A stretch of DNA of 5,824 bases from Candidatus Acidiferrum typicum (lineage in GTDB: Bacteria; Acidobacteriota; Terriglobia; Acidiferrales; UBA7541), in NCBI GenBank assembly GCA_025463105.1, contig JAOAPW010000310.1:1-5824 (forward strand), written 5' to 3'. This document shows, piece by piece, positions 1 to 5,804 of this stretch; the stretch's first letter is position 1, and each line of letters begins with the position of its first letter. Both the position numbers and the translations under genes were made by a program. The notes beneath the pieces were generated by a model. That model was not told the DNA's origin and made no database searches. It was given only the letters and a program-made list of their open reading frames with translations.

Positions 1-97
1 TGTTCAGGATGGCGGCCTCGCCGGCGAGATCGCACGACACCTGATCTTTGACCGCTACAACGACGGACTGGTCAGAAATTGTTGAGCTCATTGCCAT
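1..97 (-). CDS. PqqD-like protein, N-terminal part (cut by window edge)
   Basis: Only the first 32 codons are present; the gene continues past position 1. The reading starts MAMSSTISDQSVVVAV and goes on to VSCDLAGEAAILN, which resembles the opening of PqqD-family proteins, where a short beta strand is followed by a D-L-x-G-E-hydrophobic-L-N motif. Known family members bind the leader peptide of a RiPP precursor and present it to a maturation enzyme, as PqqD does in PQQ synthesis and the B1 protein in lasso peptide synthesis. A GAGGA ribosome-binding site (minus strand, 105-101) lies 3 bases before the ATG at 97; a second ATG at 91 has more usual spacing and could be the true start. The gene is divergent from the ABC exporter operon. 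The assignment rests on about 20 informative residues, so the family is probable and the exact role unknown. Confidence 0.6.
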   Translation of the reverse strand, partial: MAMSSTISDQSVVVAVKDQVSCDLAGEAAILN

Positions 98-214
98 GTT
101 TCCTCGTCTTAGCGATTACCAGGGGGGCCGAACTGCCATAGCTCCGGCGCTGGGCTGCGTTTGAGCCAAGCCGACTATACACCCAGAAAGATAGGGTTAT
201 GGCCAGCGCGAGGA

Positions 215-243
215 ATTGTAACGGCTAAGGGCTGCAACGGCAA
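215..243 (-). promoter_or_regulatory. Candidate sigma70-type promoter for the PqqD-like gene
   Basis: On the minus strand TTGCCG (243-238) and TACAAT (220-215) are separated by exactly 17 bases, which fits a housekeeping -35/-10 pair (4/6 and 5/6 matches to consensus). Transcription would start near 208, giving a leader of roughly 110 bases before the ATG at 97. This is a pattern match only. Confidence 0.4.
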
Positions 244-289
244 CCGCAATCCAAGTTGGAGTGGCACATTGCGGGCCTGTACCAAGGCC

Positions 290-318
290 TTGTTTCATGG
301 CGTTCGACAGGATATAAG
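290..318 (+). promoter_or_regulatory. Candidate promoter of the ABC exporter operon
   Basis: TTGTTT (290-295) and TATAAG (313-318) are 17 bases apart. The -10 matches consensus at 5 of 6 positions, the -35 only at 3. If real, transcription would begin about at the TTG/GTG start codons at 324/327, so the mRNA would be almost leaderless. An AGGA at 309-312 is the competing reading of the same stretch as a ribosome-binding site. Confidence 0.25.
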
Positions 319-323
319 AACGT

Positions 324-1130
324 TTGGTGAAAGAACCTTCGCTGCGTGTCGAAAATCTGGAAAAGTATTTCCCGCCGGCGTCTAGCGGATGGCGGGCTCT
401 ATTGCATCCGGTGTCGCGACTTACGGTTCCCGCTCTGCGTGGGATTTCCTTCCAAGTCAAGTCCGGTGACATTTTGGCGCTGGTCGGGGCTAATGGCGCA
501 GGCAAATCTACCTTGCTGCGCATTCTTACGACGTTGTTGCTGCCTACGCGTGGGCGCGCCCAAGTGTGCGGATTCGATGTCGCTCGAGAGTCCGCCAAGG
601 CTCGGCTCCAGATCGGGTACCACACCGGCGCCGATAATTGTTTTTACTCCCGGCTCAGTGGGCGCGAAAACCTCCATCTGTTTGCAGTGCTGAACAATCT
701 ATCCCACCATGAAGCTTCCCGCCGCATCGAGGAACTCACCGACCTGTTTGGGCTTGGCGCATTATTAGATCACCAGGCGCGCACTCTTTCGACCGGAAGT
801 ATTCATCGCTTGGGCCTGGCGCGCGCGATGCTTCACCGGCCATCAGTTTTGCTTCTCGATGAGCCTACGCGAAGTCTGGATCCGCTGGCGGCAGCCGAAT
901 TTCGGCGATTTCTAGTTCAGCGTATCGTCCGCGAACAGGGCGCCACGGTGTTGTTCGCGTCCCACACACTGGCCGAAGTGGAACAAATGGCCAACCAGGT
1001 TGCCGTTCTCGATCGGGGCCGCCTGCTACTTTGCGACACTCCGGCAGGTTTGCGTGCCGCCACTGGCGCCGATACCCTTGAGCAGTCACTCGAGTCACTC
1101 ACAAATCGCGCCGCGCTCGAAACTTTATGA
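324..1130 (+). CDS. ABC transporter ATP-binding protein (ABC-2 exporter type)
   Basis: This is the 268-aa cytoplasmic ATPase that would power the permease encoded next. Visible motifs are Walker A GANGAGKST (residues 55-63), signature LSTGS (155-159), Walker B ending VLLLDE (175-180), D-loop SLDP (184-187) and the switch histidine in ASH (H214). The segment after IGY (97-99), where a Q-loop glutamine is expected, reads HTGADNCFYSRL and has none, as in some drug- and polysaccharide-export ATPases. The signature also departs from LSGGQ. The start is TTG at 324 or GTG at 327; an in-frame TAA at 315-317 rules out a longer protein. The stop overlaps the permease start by four bases (ATGA), so the two are translationally coupled. 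The ABC-2 class is clear; the substrate cannot be read from the sequence. A PqqD-like gene lies divergently upstream, which makes a peptide possible. Confidence 0.9.
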   Translation: MVKEPSLRVENLEKYFPPASSGWRALLHPVSRLTVPALRGISFQVKSGDILALVGANGAGKSTLLRILTTLLLPTRGRAQVCGFDVARESAKARLQIGYHTGADNCFYSRLSGRENLHLFAVLNNLSHHEASRRIEELTDLFGLGALLDHQARTLSTGSIHRLGLARAMLHRPSVLLLDEPTRSLDPLAAAEFRRFLVQRIVREQGATVLFASHTLAEVEQMANQVAVLDRGRLLLCDTPAGLRAATGADTLEQSLESLTNRAALETL

Positions 1131-1960
1131 CCGGCACCCCCGACCTTCGCGCGACCCTACGAAAACTAGTGATGCTATTTCGACGCGACCTTGCGATCGC
1201 GCGCAGTTACCGTGCCGCCTTCATCCTCGAATTGTTCTATGCGCTGTTTGGCGCAGCCAGTTTTTATTTTCTCTCGAAATTTATCGACAGTCCTCAGCTG
1301 CAGAGGTCGCTGCCGCAAGGAACAACTTATTTTTCATTTGTGCTGGTCGGAATTGCGTTCTTTGACTACATGAGCGTGGCGCTGCATACATTTGATGAAA
1401 GTTTGCAGAATGCACGGCAAAATGGCACGCTCGAAAACCTGCTGGTCACACAAACCTCGCTCCCTCTAATCTTGGCCGGATCCAGTCTATATCCTTTTGT
1501 CCTGCTGTCCTTGCGAACCACGATTTACCTGGGATGGGGTGCGGCGCTGTTCGGATTTCCCCTGCGCGGTGCGAATTGGTTCGGCGCGATATGTATTCTG
1601 GCCGCGTCCGTGCTTGCATTTTCGGGTTTGGGAATTCTGAGCGCGAGCTACTTGCTGGTTTTTAAGCGCGGTAACCCCGTAAATTGGGCGGTACTCGGTG
1701 TTTCTTCTGTTGTGGGGGGAATGATGTATCCCGTATCAGTGCTGCCCGTGTGGCTGCAGTACCTGGCACGGCTGGTGCCGGTCACCTATTCCCTGGAAGG
1801 AATGCGTGCAGCCGTGTTAGGACATGCTTCCATGAGAGAATTGTGGCCGCCGCTCGCTGCTCTGCTGATTTTTGCCGCTATATTGCTGCCTGTTTCCTTC
1901 GTTACATTCTCGTGGGCGCTTCGCCGGACGAAAATTACGGGAACGCTCACACACTTCTAA
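1127..1960 (+). CDS. ABC-2 type transporter permease
   Basis: This 277-aa integral membrane protein is the channel-forming partner of the upstream ATPase. A cytoplasmic basic N-terminus (residues 1-30, several Arg/Lys) is followed by about six hydrophobic segments near 32-51, 68-88, 113-144, 152-178, 186-206 and 242-265. After the second segment comes an NGTLENLLVT stretch (99-108), typical of ABC-2 permeases and probably the coupling helix that contacts the ATPase. Near the last loop, PVTYSLEGMR (218-227) matches the conserved P-x-T/S-Y-x-x-E/D-x-x-R region of drug and polysaccharide exporters. The ATG lies inside the ATPase stop (ATGA), so it is certainly co-expressed with it. Length is usual for single-domain ABC-2 permeases. 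Two copies with two ATPases would form the pump. Direction is most likely export; cargo is unknown. Confidence 0.88.
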   Translation: MTGTPDLRATLRKLVMLFRRDLAIARSYRAAFILELFYALFGAASFYFLSKFIDSPQLQRSLPQGTTYFSFVLVGIAFFDYMSVALHTFDESLQNARQNGTLENLLVTQTSLPLILAGSSLYPFVLLSLRTTIYLGWGAALFGFPLRGANWFGAICILAASVLAFSGLGILSASYLLVFKRGNPVNWAVLGVSSVVGGMMYPVSVLPVWLQYLARLVPVTYSLEGMRAAVLGHASMRELWPPLAALLIFAAILLPVSFVTFSWALRRTKITGTLTHF

Positions 1961-2014
1961 CGGCAATTGCCGTGGTCTTCTTCAAACGGTCGGTCACTTT
2001 GAATCGAAACATGC

Positions 2015-2047
2015 CCTCACCGTCCCGAAGAACACGGGACGGTGAGG
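2015..2047. terminator. 13-bp perfect hairpin after the ABC operon
   Basis: Arms 2015-2027 and 2035-2047 are perfectly complementary, with a 7-base loop. It lies 55 bases after the permease stop and is GC-rich, so it could end or stabilise the exporter mRNA. No T-run follows on the plus strand (CCTCTACAAA), so it is not a textbook intrinsic terminator. Confidence 0.45.
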
Positions 2048-2050
2048 CCT

Positions 2051-2113
2051 CTACAAAAACGTGTCGCAATGCGTAGGTTTTGTAGCGGCCGCCCGCTTTT
2101 TTGGGCGGGCAGC
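2051..2113. repeat. Two further inverted repeats in the convergent gap
   Basis: CTACAAAA (2051-2058) pairs with TTTTGTAG (2078-2085) around a 19-base loop. Immediately after, GCCCGC (2091-2096) pairs with GCGGGC (2105-2110), with two more outer pairs beyond one mismatch (2088-2089/2112-2113); its loop holds a run of six T. Together with the hairpin at 2015-2047 they make about 100 bases of closely packed secondary structure downstream of the exporter operon. The whole gap 1961-2277 carries no convincing gene. Confidence 0.4.
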
Positions 2114-2221
2114 TTTATGTCCAGCTCACAAATGGGATTGCCTCGACAAAATTATTCCAGTGGAAAGTTTTTCGCTGCGGAAAATTCAAGGAAGAAATGA
2201 GGGGAAGTTCGCTGGAAAACA

Positions 2222-2263
2222 TTTGCACATCTCCGGACCGCGTTCGGCCCGGAGATGTGCAAA
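2222..2263 (-). terminator. Long hairpin, likely terminator of the TPR-protein gene
   Basis: Arms 2222-2236 and 2249-2263 form 15 perfect pairs, then one mismatch and three more pairs close a 4-base loop. The structure begins 14 bases after the stop codon of the minus-strand TPR gene. On that strand it is followed by TGTTTTCC, a short T-rich tract, so it is a reasonable though imperfect intrinsic terminator. It may serve both converging transcripts. Confidence 0.6.
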
Positions 2264-2277
2264 CTAAAAGCGGGTGA

Positions 2278-3444
2278 TTATTTTTTGCCTTTAGGCGCAG
2301 GCGTCGGAGCCTTTCCGATTTTCGTGGTGATGCCGACACCCATCGCCTGGAGTTGTTCGAGGCCTTGTTTGGCTTGTACACCAATCGGCCCGTTCGGATC
2401 GAGGTCGATCGCCTTCTGATACGCTTCCACCGTTCCCGGCTGCATAATGGGAGTGATCGTATTGCCCTCGGTCTTGAATTCCATCGTGTTGACCAAAGCG
2501 ACGCCCAACAGATACCAGGCCTGGGCGCTCTTTGGATCAAGCGCCAATGCCTTCTGCAGCGGCTCAATCGCTTCCTTCATGCGGTTCGCCTGATACAGGA
2601 CGATCCCGAAATTGCGCCATGCGAGTGCGGCGTCAGCCGGATTGAGGTCCACATATTTTTGATACGCAGCCCGAGCCTCGTCAACTTTCCCCAGCTTGGC
2701 CATGTCATTTCCGAGGTTGTTATAGTTAGCGGCAACATCAGGTTTCATCGCGATGGACTGCTGATACGTATCCGCGGCTTCCTGCCACTTGCTCATACTC
2801 TCGTACGCTTCGCCCTTGCGGGACAATACGATCGCACGGTTCGGATCATCCGGCTTCATCAATTGCTCCGCGGCACCCAGTTCCGTCACAGCAACGCTGC
2901 CGGCATCACTGATTTTCTGTTGGGCGGCCGCGAGCTGGTCCTTTTGATCTTTGGGAATCTTCGCCATTTCTGCCTGGGCAGCCTTCATGGCGTCAATCGC
3001 TTGCAGTCCCGCATCGTAGTGGCCCTTCAAAGATTGAAAGGCTTTTTCCGCCTCCGCGCGCTTCGCTTCTGCCTCAGCGTTGGCGCCCTTATCCTTCTCA
3101 AAGATTTCTTTTAAGTTGACGTCGAAAACAGGCGAAGTTCCTCCCGCCAGCTTAAAGCCCGTTTGGTAGACGATCTTGTCTTTGTCCTTCAAGTCGACGG
3201 TGTAAGTTCCGCCCGGCATGCCAGCCATCGAGTAATGACCTTTCCCATCCGTCTTCACGTCGAAGGTCTGACCCGATTCCTGGTTCTTGGCGATAATTTC
3301 AACGCCGGTATATGGTTTCCCCGTCGGGTCAAGCACTGTGCCAGACACAACGCCGAAGCCTCCCTGGGCATAGGCGGCTGTGGTCAGCGTTCCGGCGAGC
3401 AGCGCGAGCCCCATCACCATCCAAAATGTCTTCATTCGCCTCAT
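2278..3444 (-). CDS. Secreted TPR protein with carboxypeptidase-regulatory-like domain
   Basis: The 388-aa product starts with a signal peptide: MRRMK, a hydrophobic core at about 7-22, and a probable cut after AYA (residue 26). Residues 30-110 begin GVVSGTVLDPTGKPYTGVEI and look like a CarboxypepD_reg beta-sandwich, common in extracytoplasmic proteins. An Ala/Lys/Glu-rich helical stretch (115-195) follows, then about four TPR units (near 203-236, 237-270, 273-305 and 307-352, the last with an insertion), and a Lys-rich end KGKK. It is probably periplasmic or cell-surface and a protein-binding scaffold; no catalytic motif is visible and the partner is unknown. AGGAGG (minus strand, 3461-3456), 11 bases upstream, supports the ATG at 3444 rather than the one at 3435. 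It lies 59 bp after queC on the same strand, so it may be read through from the que genes, though nothing in its sequence ties it to queuosine. Confidence 0.85.
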   Translation of the reverse strand: MRRMKTFWMVMGLALLAGTLTTAAYAQGGFGVVSGTVLDPTGKPYTGVEIIAKNQESGQTFDVKTDGKGHYSMAGMPGGTYTVDLKDKDKIVYQTGFKLAGGTSPVFDVNLKEIFEKDKGANAEAEAKRAEAEKAFQSLKGHYDAGLQAIDAMKAAQAEMAKIPKDQKDQLAAAQQKISDAGSVAVTELGAAEQLMKPDDPNRAIVLSRKGEAYESMSKWQEAADTYQQSIAMKPDVAANYNNLGNDMAKLGKVDEARAAYQKYVDLNPADAALAWRNFGIVLYQANRMKEAIEPLQKALALDPKSAQAWYLLGVALVNTMEFKTEGNTITPIMQPGTVEAYQKAIDLDPNGPIGVQAKQGLEQLQAMGVGITTKIGKAPTPAPKGKK

Positions 3445-3455
3445 GATATTAACTG

Positions 3456-3461
3456 CCTCCT
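3456..3461 (-). promoter_or_regulatory. Strong ribosome-binding site of the TPR-protein gene
   Basis: A perfect AGGAGG on the minus strand lies 11 bases before the ATG at 3444 and 20 before the in-frame ATG at 3435, which decides for the upstream start. It is the best Shine-Dalgarno in the window. A small CCGGG-GAAA-CCCGG hairpin (3477-3490) lies just upstream without a T-run, so it does not look like a terminator between queC and this gene. Confidence 0.6.
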
Positions 3462-3503
3462 GGCAACGCAGATCCGCCGGGTTTCCCCGGTCGGTTTTTC
3501 CTA

Positions 3504-4247
3504 TTATCTCTCAACTTGGGCCCGATAAGCGATAGGGTCGGTGACGCCGGCTTCCAAAAATGCTTTCAGCCGTAAACGGCAACTATCGCACGAACCACAC
3601 GCTTCGTCATCAAATTGATAGCAGGACCATGTTCGGTCCAGCGGTGCGCCCAGCTCAATCCCGCGCTGAATTATCTCCCGCTTGCGCATGCCGATCACGG
3701 GCGTGACAATTTCGATTTGCGTCTCGGGACGAGTCCCTTCGCGCACCAACTGCTGGAATACCCGGTAATACTCAGGCCGGCAATCGGGATAGCCGGAACT
3801 ATCTTCAGCAACCGCGCCAATAAACACAGATGTTGCGCCGATGACCTCCGCCCAGCTGATCGCAACGGCAAGGAAGTGCGCGTTACGGAATGGGACGTAA
3901 GTCGAGGGGATTTCGTTACCACCTGACAGATCCCCCACCTCTACCTCGCGGGCTCCAAGCGGAGCCCGCACCCGTTCCGGCACCGCGATCCGCTTGTCGG
4001 TAAGCGCGGAACCGCCAATCTGCGCAAAATGATCCAGGCGTACGACGAGCCGCTCGCTCACTGAATAAAAATCGGCAATTTCGTCAAAAGACTGGCGCTC
4101 CCGGCGTTCCGTGAGTTGTCCATAGCTGGCGTGAACCAGGGCGAGTTCGTGCGTCTCATGGGCAATAGCCGCAGTGACGCAGGAATCCATCCCGCCGCTC
4201 AACAAGACAACCGCCTTGGGCTGCCTGCTCATTATCTTGGGAAACAT
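3504..4247 (-). CDS. queC: 7-cyano-7-deazaguanine (preQ0) synthase QueC
   Basis: QueC is a cytoplasmic ATP-dependent enzyme that converts 7-carboxy-7-deazaguanine and ammonia to preQ0, the last step before reduction to preQ1 for queuosine in tRNA. In the 247-aa reading, the PP-loop SGGMDS is at residues 17-22, the family stretch IPSTYVPFRN at 113-122 and GYPDCRPEY at 152-160. The zinc site is C209, C217, C220 and C223 within TWSCYQFDDEACGSCDSC. All key residues are present. The start is a choice: GTG at 4268 (254 aa, no good ribosome-binding site), ATG at 4247 (preceded by GGAAAG, chosen here) or ATG at 4232 (242 aa, closest to the PP-loop). It follows queE by about 140 bp on the same strand. 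The function is very secure. Confidence 0.95.
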   Translation of the reverse strand: MFPKIMSRQPKAVVLLSGGMDSCVTAAIAHETHELALVHASYGQLTERRERQSFDEIADFYSVSERLVVRLDHFAQIGGSALTDKRIAVPERVRAPLGAREVEVGDLSGGNEIPSTYVPFRNAHFLAVAISWAEVIGATSVFIGAVAEDSSGYPDCRPEYYRVFQQLVREGTRPETQIEIVTPVIGMRKREIIQRGIELGAPLDRTWSCYQFDDEACGSCDSCRLRLKAFLEAGVTDPIAYRAQVER

Positions 4248-4280
4248 GTTCTTTCCGGCTGGCTCCACGCTTCACTTGAC

Positions 4281-4314
4281 GCCCTTCGCTTTCACCCCAG
4301 CGGGGGTGAAGGGC
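4281..4314 (-). repeat. Hairpin between queE and queC
   Basis: TTCACCCC (4291-4298) pairs with GGGGTGAA (4303-4310) around a 4-base loop, and GCCC (4281-4284) can pair with GGGC (4311-4314) beyond a 6-base bulge. No T-run follows in the minus direction, so it is not a clear terminator; it would form in the queE-queC mRNA upstream of the queC start. A lone TATACT (4343-4338) upstream has no matching -35. Confidence 0.4.
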
Positions 4315-4389
4315 TCAGGATAAACGTTCAGCGTAAAAGTATAGCCCGCACCCGTCTGTAATCTTAGATGCAATTCCGGACTACGGAGT

Positions 4390-5097
4390 CTATACGCCGC
4401 GAGTGGCAGGATGCCAGATGAATTTATGCAATTGTAAACCAAGCCGCACGGGCAGGCCGTCTGCCAGAATCCATTCGGAAACGTCGCGGGAACTCATCCC
4501 GGGCCAGGTCCCCTCGGGATCGGCGTGTACGGGCGAAAATATCACCTGATGAACACGCCGGGCCAGTCCGTGCTGCCGCACGAAGTCCCGCGCAAATTCG
4601 TAGTCGCGGCGGCTGGAAATCACAAATTTGATTTCATCCTGGTCGCTGATTGCATTTAAATTATCCATGCGAAACGTGTCCGCTTCGCCTGAGTCGGGAC
4701 ACTTTACGTCCACAATTTTGATCACTTCGCGCGGCAATTCCGCGATGGAGCGCTCGCCGCTGGTCTCGATCAGCACGGTGTAGCCGGCGTCGAGCAATTT
4801 TTTCGCCAGAGGAATTGCATCGGGTTGCAGCAACGGCTCGCCCCCGGTCAATTCCACGAGAGAGATAGCTCGTGCGGAAGTTGCTTTCGCAAATTCTTCT
4901 TCTTTGGCAACGGATGATAAATCATCGACGCGCGAAAAAATTTCTTCAATGCTCATTTTCGTGCCGCCGTGAAACGCGTACGCCGTGTCGCACCAGGTGC
5001 AGCGAAGATTGCATCCGGTGAGACGCACAAAAATACATGGCAGGCCCGCGTGCGTGCTCTCACCTTGAATGGACCGGAAAATTTCAGTGACGATCAT
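4390..5097 (-). CDS. queE: 7-carboxy-7-deazaguanine synthase QueE (radical SAM)
   Basis: QueE uses a 4Fe-4S cluster and S-adenosylmethionine to contract 6-carboxytetrahydropterin to 7-carboxy-7-deazaguanine, between QueD and QueC. In the 235-aa reading, the N-terminus has the family opening EIFRSIQGES (5-14), the cluster motif CNLRCTWC is C29-x3-C33-x2-C36, and the SAM-binding TGGEPLLQ is at 84-91. DVKCPDSGE (130-138) and the C-terminal LQLHKFIW (221-228) are also typical. Length is normal. ATG at 5097 was chosen because it begins exactly at the family start and overlaps the upstream 62-aa gene by ATGA (5097-5094), indicating coupled translation; a longer reading from 5133 would run 39 bases into that gene. 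Function is secure from motifs and from queC and queD nearby. Confidence 0.95.
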   Translation of the reverse strand: MIVTEIFRSIQGESTHAGLPCIFVRLTGCNLRCTWCDTAYAFHGGTKMSIEEIFSRVDDLSSVAKEEEFAKATSARAISLVELTGGEPLLQPDAIPLAKKLLDAGYTVLIETSGERSIAELPREVIKIVDVKCPDSGEADTFRMDNLNAISDQDEIKFVISSRRDYEFARDFVRQHGLARRVHQVIFSPVHADPEGTWPGMSSRDVSEWILADGLPVRLGLQLHKFIWHPATRGV

Positions 5098-5282
5098 TGT
5101 TTTGACCGGCTCGCCTTGCGGCGCTGATACCACTGAACAAAAATAACGGCTGCGACGGCCATGAAACCAGCCATCACAAAACGAAATGGCTCAAGCTCAT
5201 ATCCGAGCCACCGGAGCACGAAAAAGTAGCCGAGCGCCACGGCGATCGCGGGGATAATAATGATCAGGAAAGAGCGGTTCAT
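5094..5282 (-). CDS. Small two-helix membrane protein of unknown function
   Basis: The 62-aa product has two hydrophobic segments, about residues 4-26 (FLIIIIPAIAVALGYFFVL and on) and 33-51 (FRFVMAGFMAVAAVIFVQW), separated by a short loop with GYELEP, and ends in a basic tail QRRKASRSKQ. By the positive-inside rule both termini would be cytoplasmic. I do not recognise the family. The case for a real gene is position: it is on the same strand as the que genes, its stop overlaps the queE start by ATGA, and the hydrophobic pattern is orderly. The ATG at 5282 has no obvious Shine-Dalgarno. It could be a general inner-membrane protein hitch-hiking in the operon or something related to deazapurine uptake; the sequence does not decide. 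Confidence 0.7.
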   Translation of the reverse strand: MNRSFLIIIIPAIAVALGYFFVLRWLGYELEPFRFVMAGFMAVAAVIFVQWYQRRKASRSKQ

Positions 5283-5336
5283 AATCGGGTTTTAGCCAAA
5301 GTAAATCCACGTCGCTTTCCAGGCGGCCTGCGCTTC

Positions 5337-5404
5337 GCTCCCGGGAACGCCAATCTCCCGATTGGCGACTCGCAAAACGCCATTCAGGAGAATGGCGCTC
5401 CCGG
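5337..5404. repeat. Twin palindrome element between queD and orf62
   Basis: Two 20-bp palindromes with the same layout (8-bp arm, 4-base loop, 8-bp arm) occupy 5348-5367 (CGCCAATC/GATTGGCG) and 5378-5397 (CGCCATTC/GAATGGCG). Their arms differ at one position and their centres are exactly 30 bp apart. GCTCCCGG flanks them at 5337-5344 and 5397-5404, 60 bp apart. On the minus strand the right-hand hairpin is followed by TTTTGCG, so it could also weakly terminate transcription after queD. The regular build suggests a REP-like dispersed element, but only one copy is in this window. Confidence 0.6.
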
Positions 5405-5426
5405 AGTGGAGCCCGTGTCCTACCAC

Positions 5427-5801
5427 CTAAGGCCGGTAAGTCGCCGAAGTCGTATCCGTCTCCCAGATCGTGACACTCGTGATCTGCGCCCCTTCAGGCA
5501 CGGCGTTCATCTGCCGCCTGGTTTCATCGTAAAAATACTTCGCGAGATTTTCGGCGGACGGATTGATTACGTCAAATGGCGCCTGATCGTTCAGAAATTT
5601 ATGATCCACTCCGCCGACGATTTCGCGGATCACCCGTTTCAGATGCGTGAAATCGCAAAGCAAGCCGGTGGAATCCAGTTGCGGGCCTTCCAACGTGACT
5701 CGCACCTTATAATTGTGGCCATGCACGTTCTCGCACTTCCCCTTGGACCCGCGCAGGGCGTGCCCGGAGGAAAAAGTCTCGTCGACGGTAACTTGAAACA
5801 T
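5427..5801 (-). CDS. queD: 6-carboxytetrahydropterin synthase QueD
   Basis: QueD is a cytoplasmic zinc enzyme of the PTPS family that turns dihydroneopterin triphosphate into 6-carboxytetrahydropterin, the first dedicated step to preQ0. In 124 residues it shows the zinc histidines H14 (in SSGHAL), H27 and H29 (in VHGHNY), the catalytic cysteine C23 just before them, the DF pair at 50-51, D66-H67 in DHKFLN for the catalytic relay, and E114 in the final WET, where the pterin is held. C23, four residues before the HxH, is the mark of QueD rather than of eukaryotic-type PTPS. The ATG at 5801 follows AAGGAA with suitable spacing. It is the first que gene in the minus direction here; 144 bp with the twin palindromes separate it from orf62 and queE. 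Confidence 0.95.
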   Translation of the reverse strand: MFQVTVDETFSSGHALRGSKGKCENVHGHNYKVRVTLEGPQLDSTGLLCDFTHLKRVIREIVGGVDHKFLNDQAPFDVINPSAENLAKYFYDETRRQMNAVPEGAQITSVTIWETDTTSATYRP

Positions 5802-5804
5802 CGG

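Noticed and set aside
197..298. Minus-strand 33-codon reading (MKQGLGTG...) as a possible peptide precursor near the PqqD-like gene
   Set aside because: No Shine-Dalgarno before its ATG, no lasso-type leader motif, it is the tail of a longer open frame shadowing the ATPase gene, and it overlaps the candidate promoter at 215-243.
161..385. Plus-strand 74-codon reading before the exporter ATPase
   Set aside because: TTG start, no ribosome-binding site, no recognisable protein pattern, and it runs 62 bases into the well-supported ATPase gene in another frame.
1684..2076. Plus-strand 130-codon open frame overlapping the permease end
   Set aside because: Composition is Arg/Cys-rich as in out-of-frame readings, most of it lies inside the permease gene, and the remainder crosses the hairpin at 2015-2047.
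2353..3114. Plus-strand 253-codon open frame
   Set aside because: It is antisense to the TPR gene, whose minus-strand protein has a signal peptide, TPR pattern and strong ribosome-binding site; the plus-strand protein has no recognisable features.
3477..3490. CCGGG-GAAA-CCCGG hairpin as a terminator of queC
   Set aside because: The stem is only 5 bp and is followed by CGGATCTG on the minus strand, with no T-run.
5098..5133. Upstream extension of QueE by 12 residues
   Set aside because: It would overlap the 62-aa gene by 39-40 bases and add residues not found at the normal family start; the ATG at 5097 fits the ATGA coupling and the usual QueE opening.
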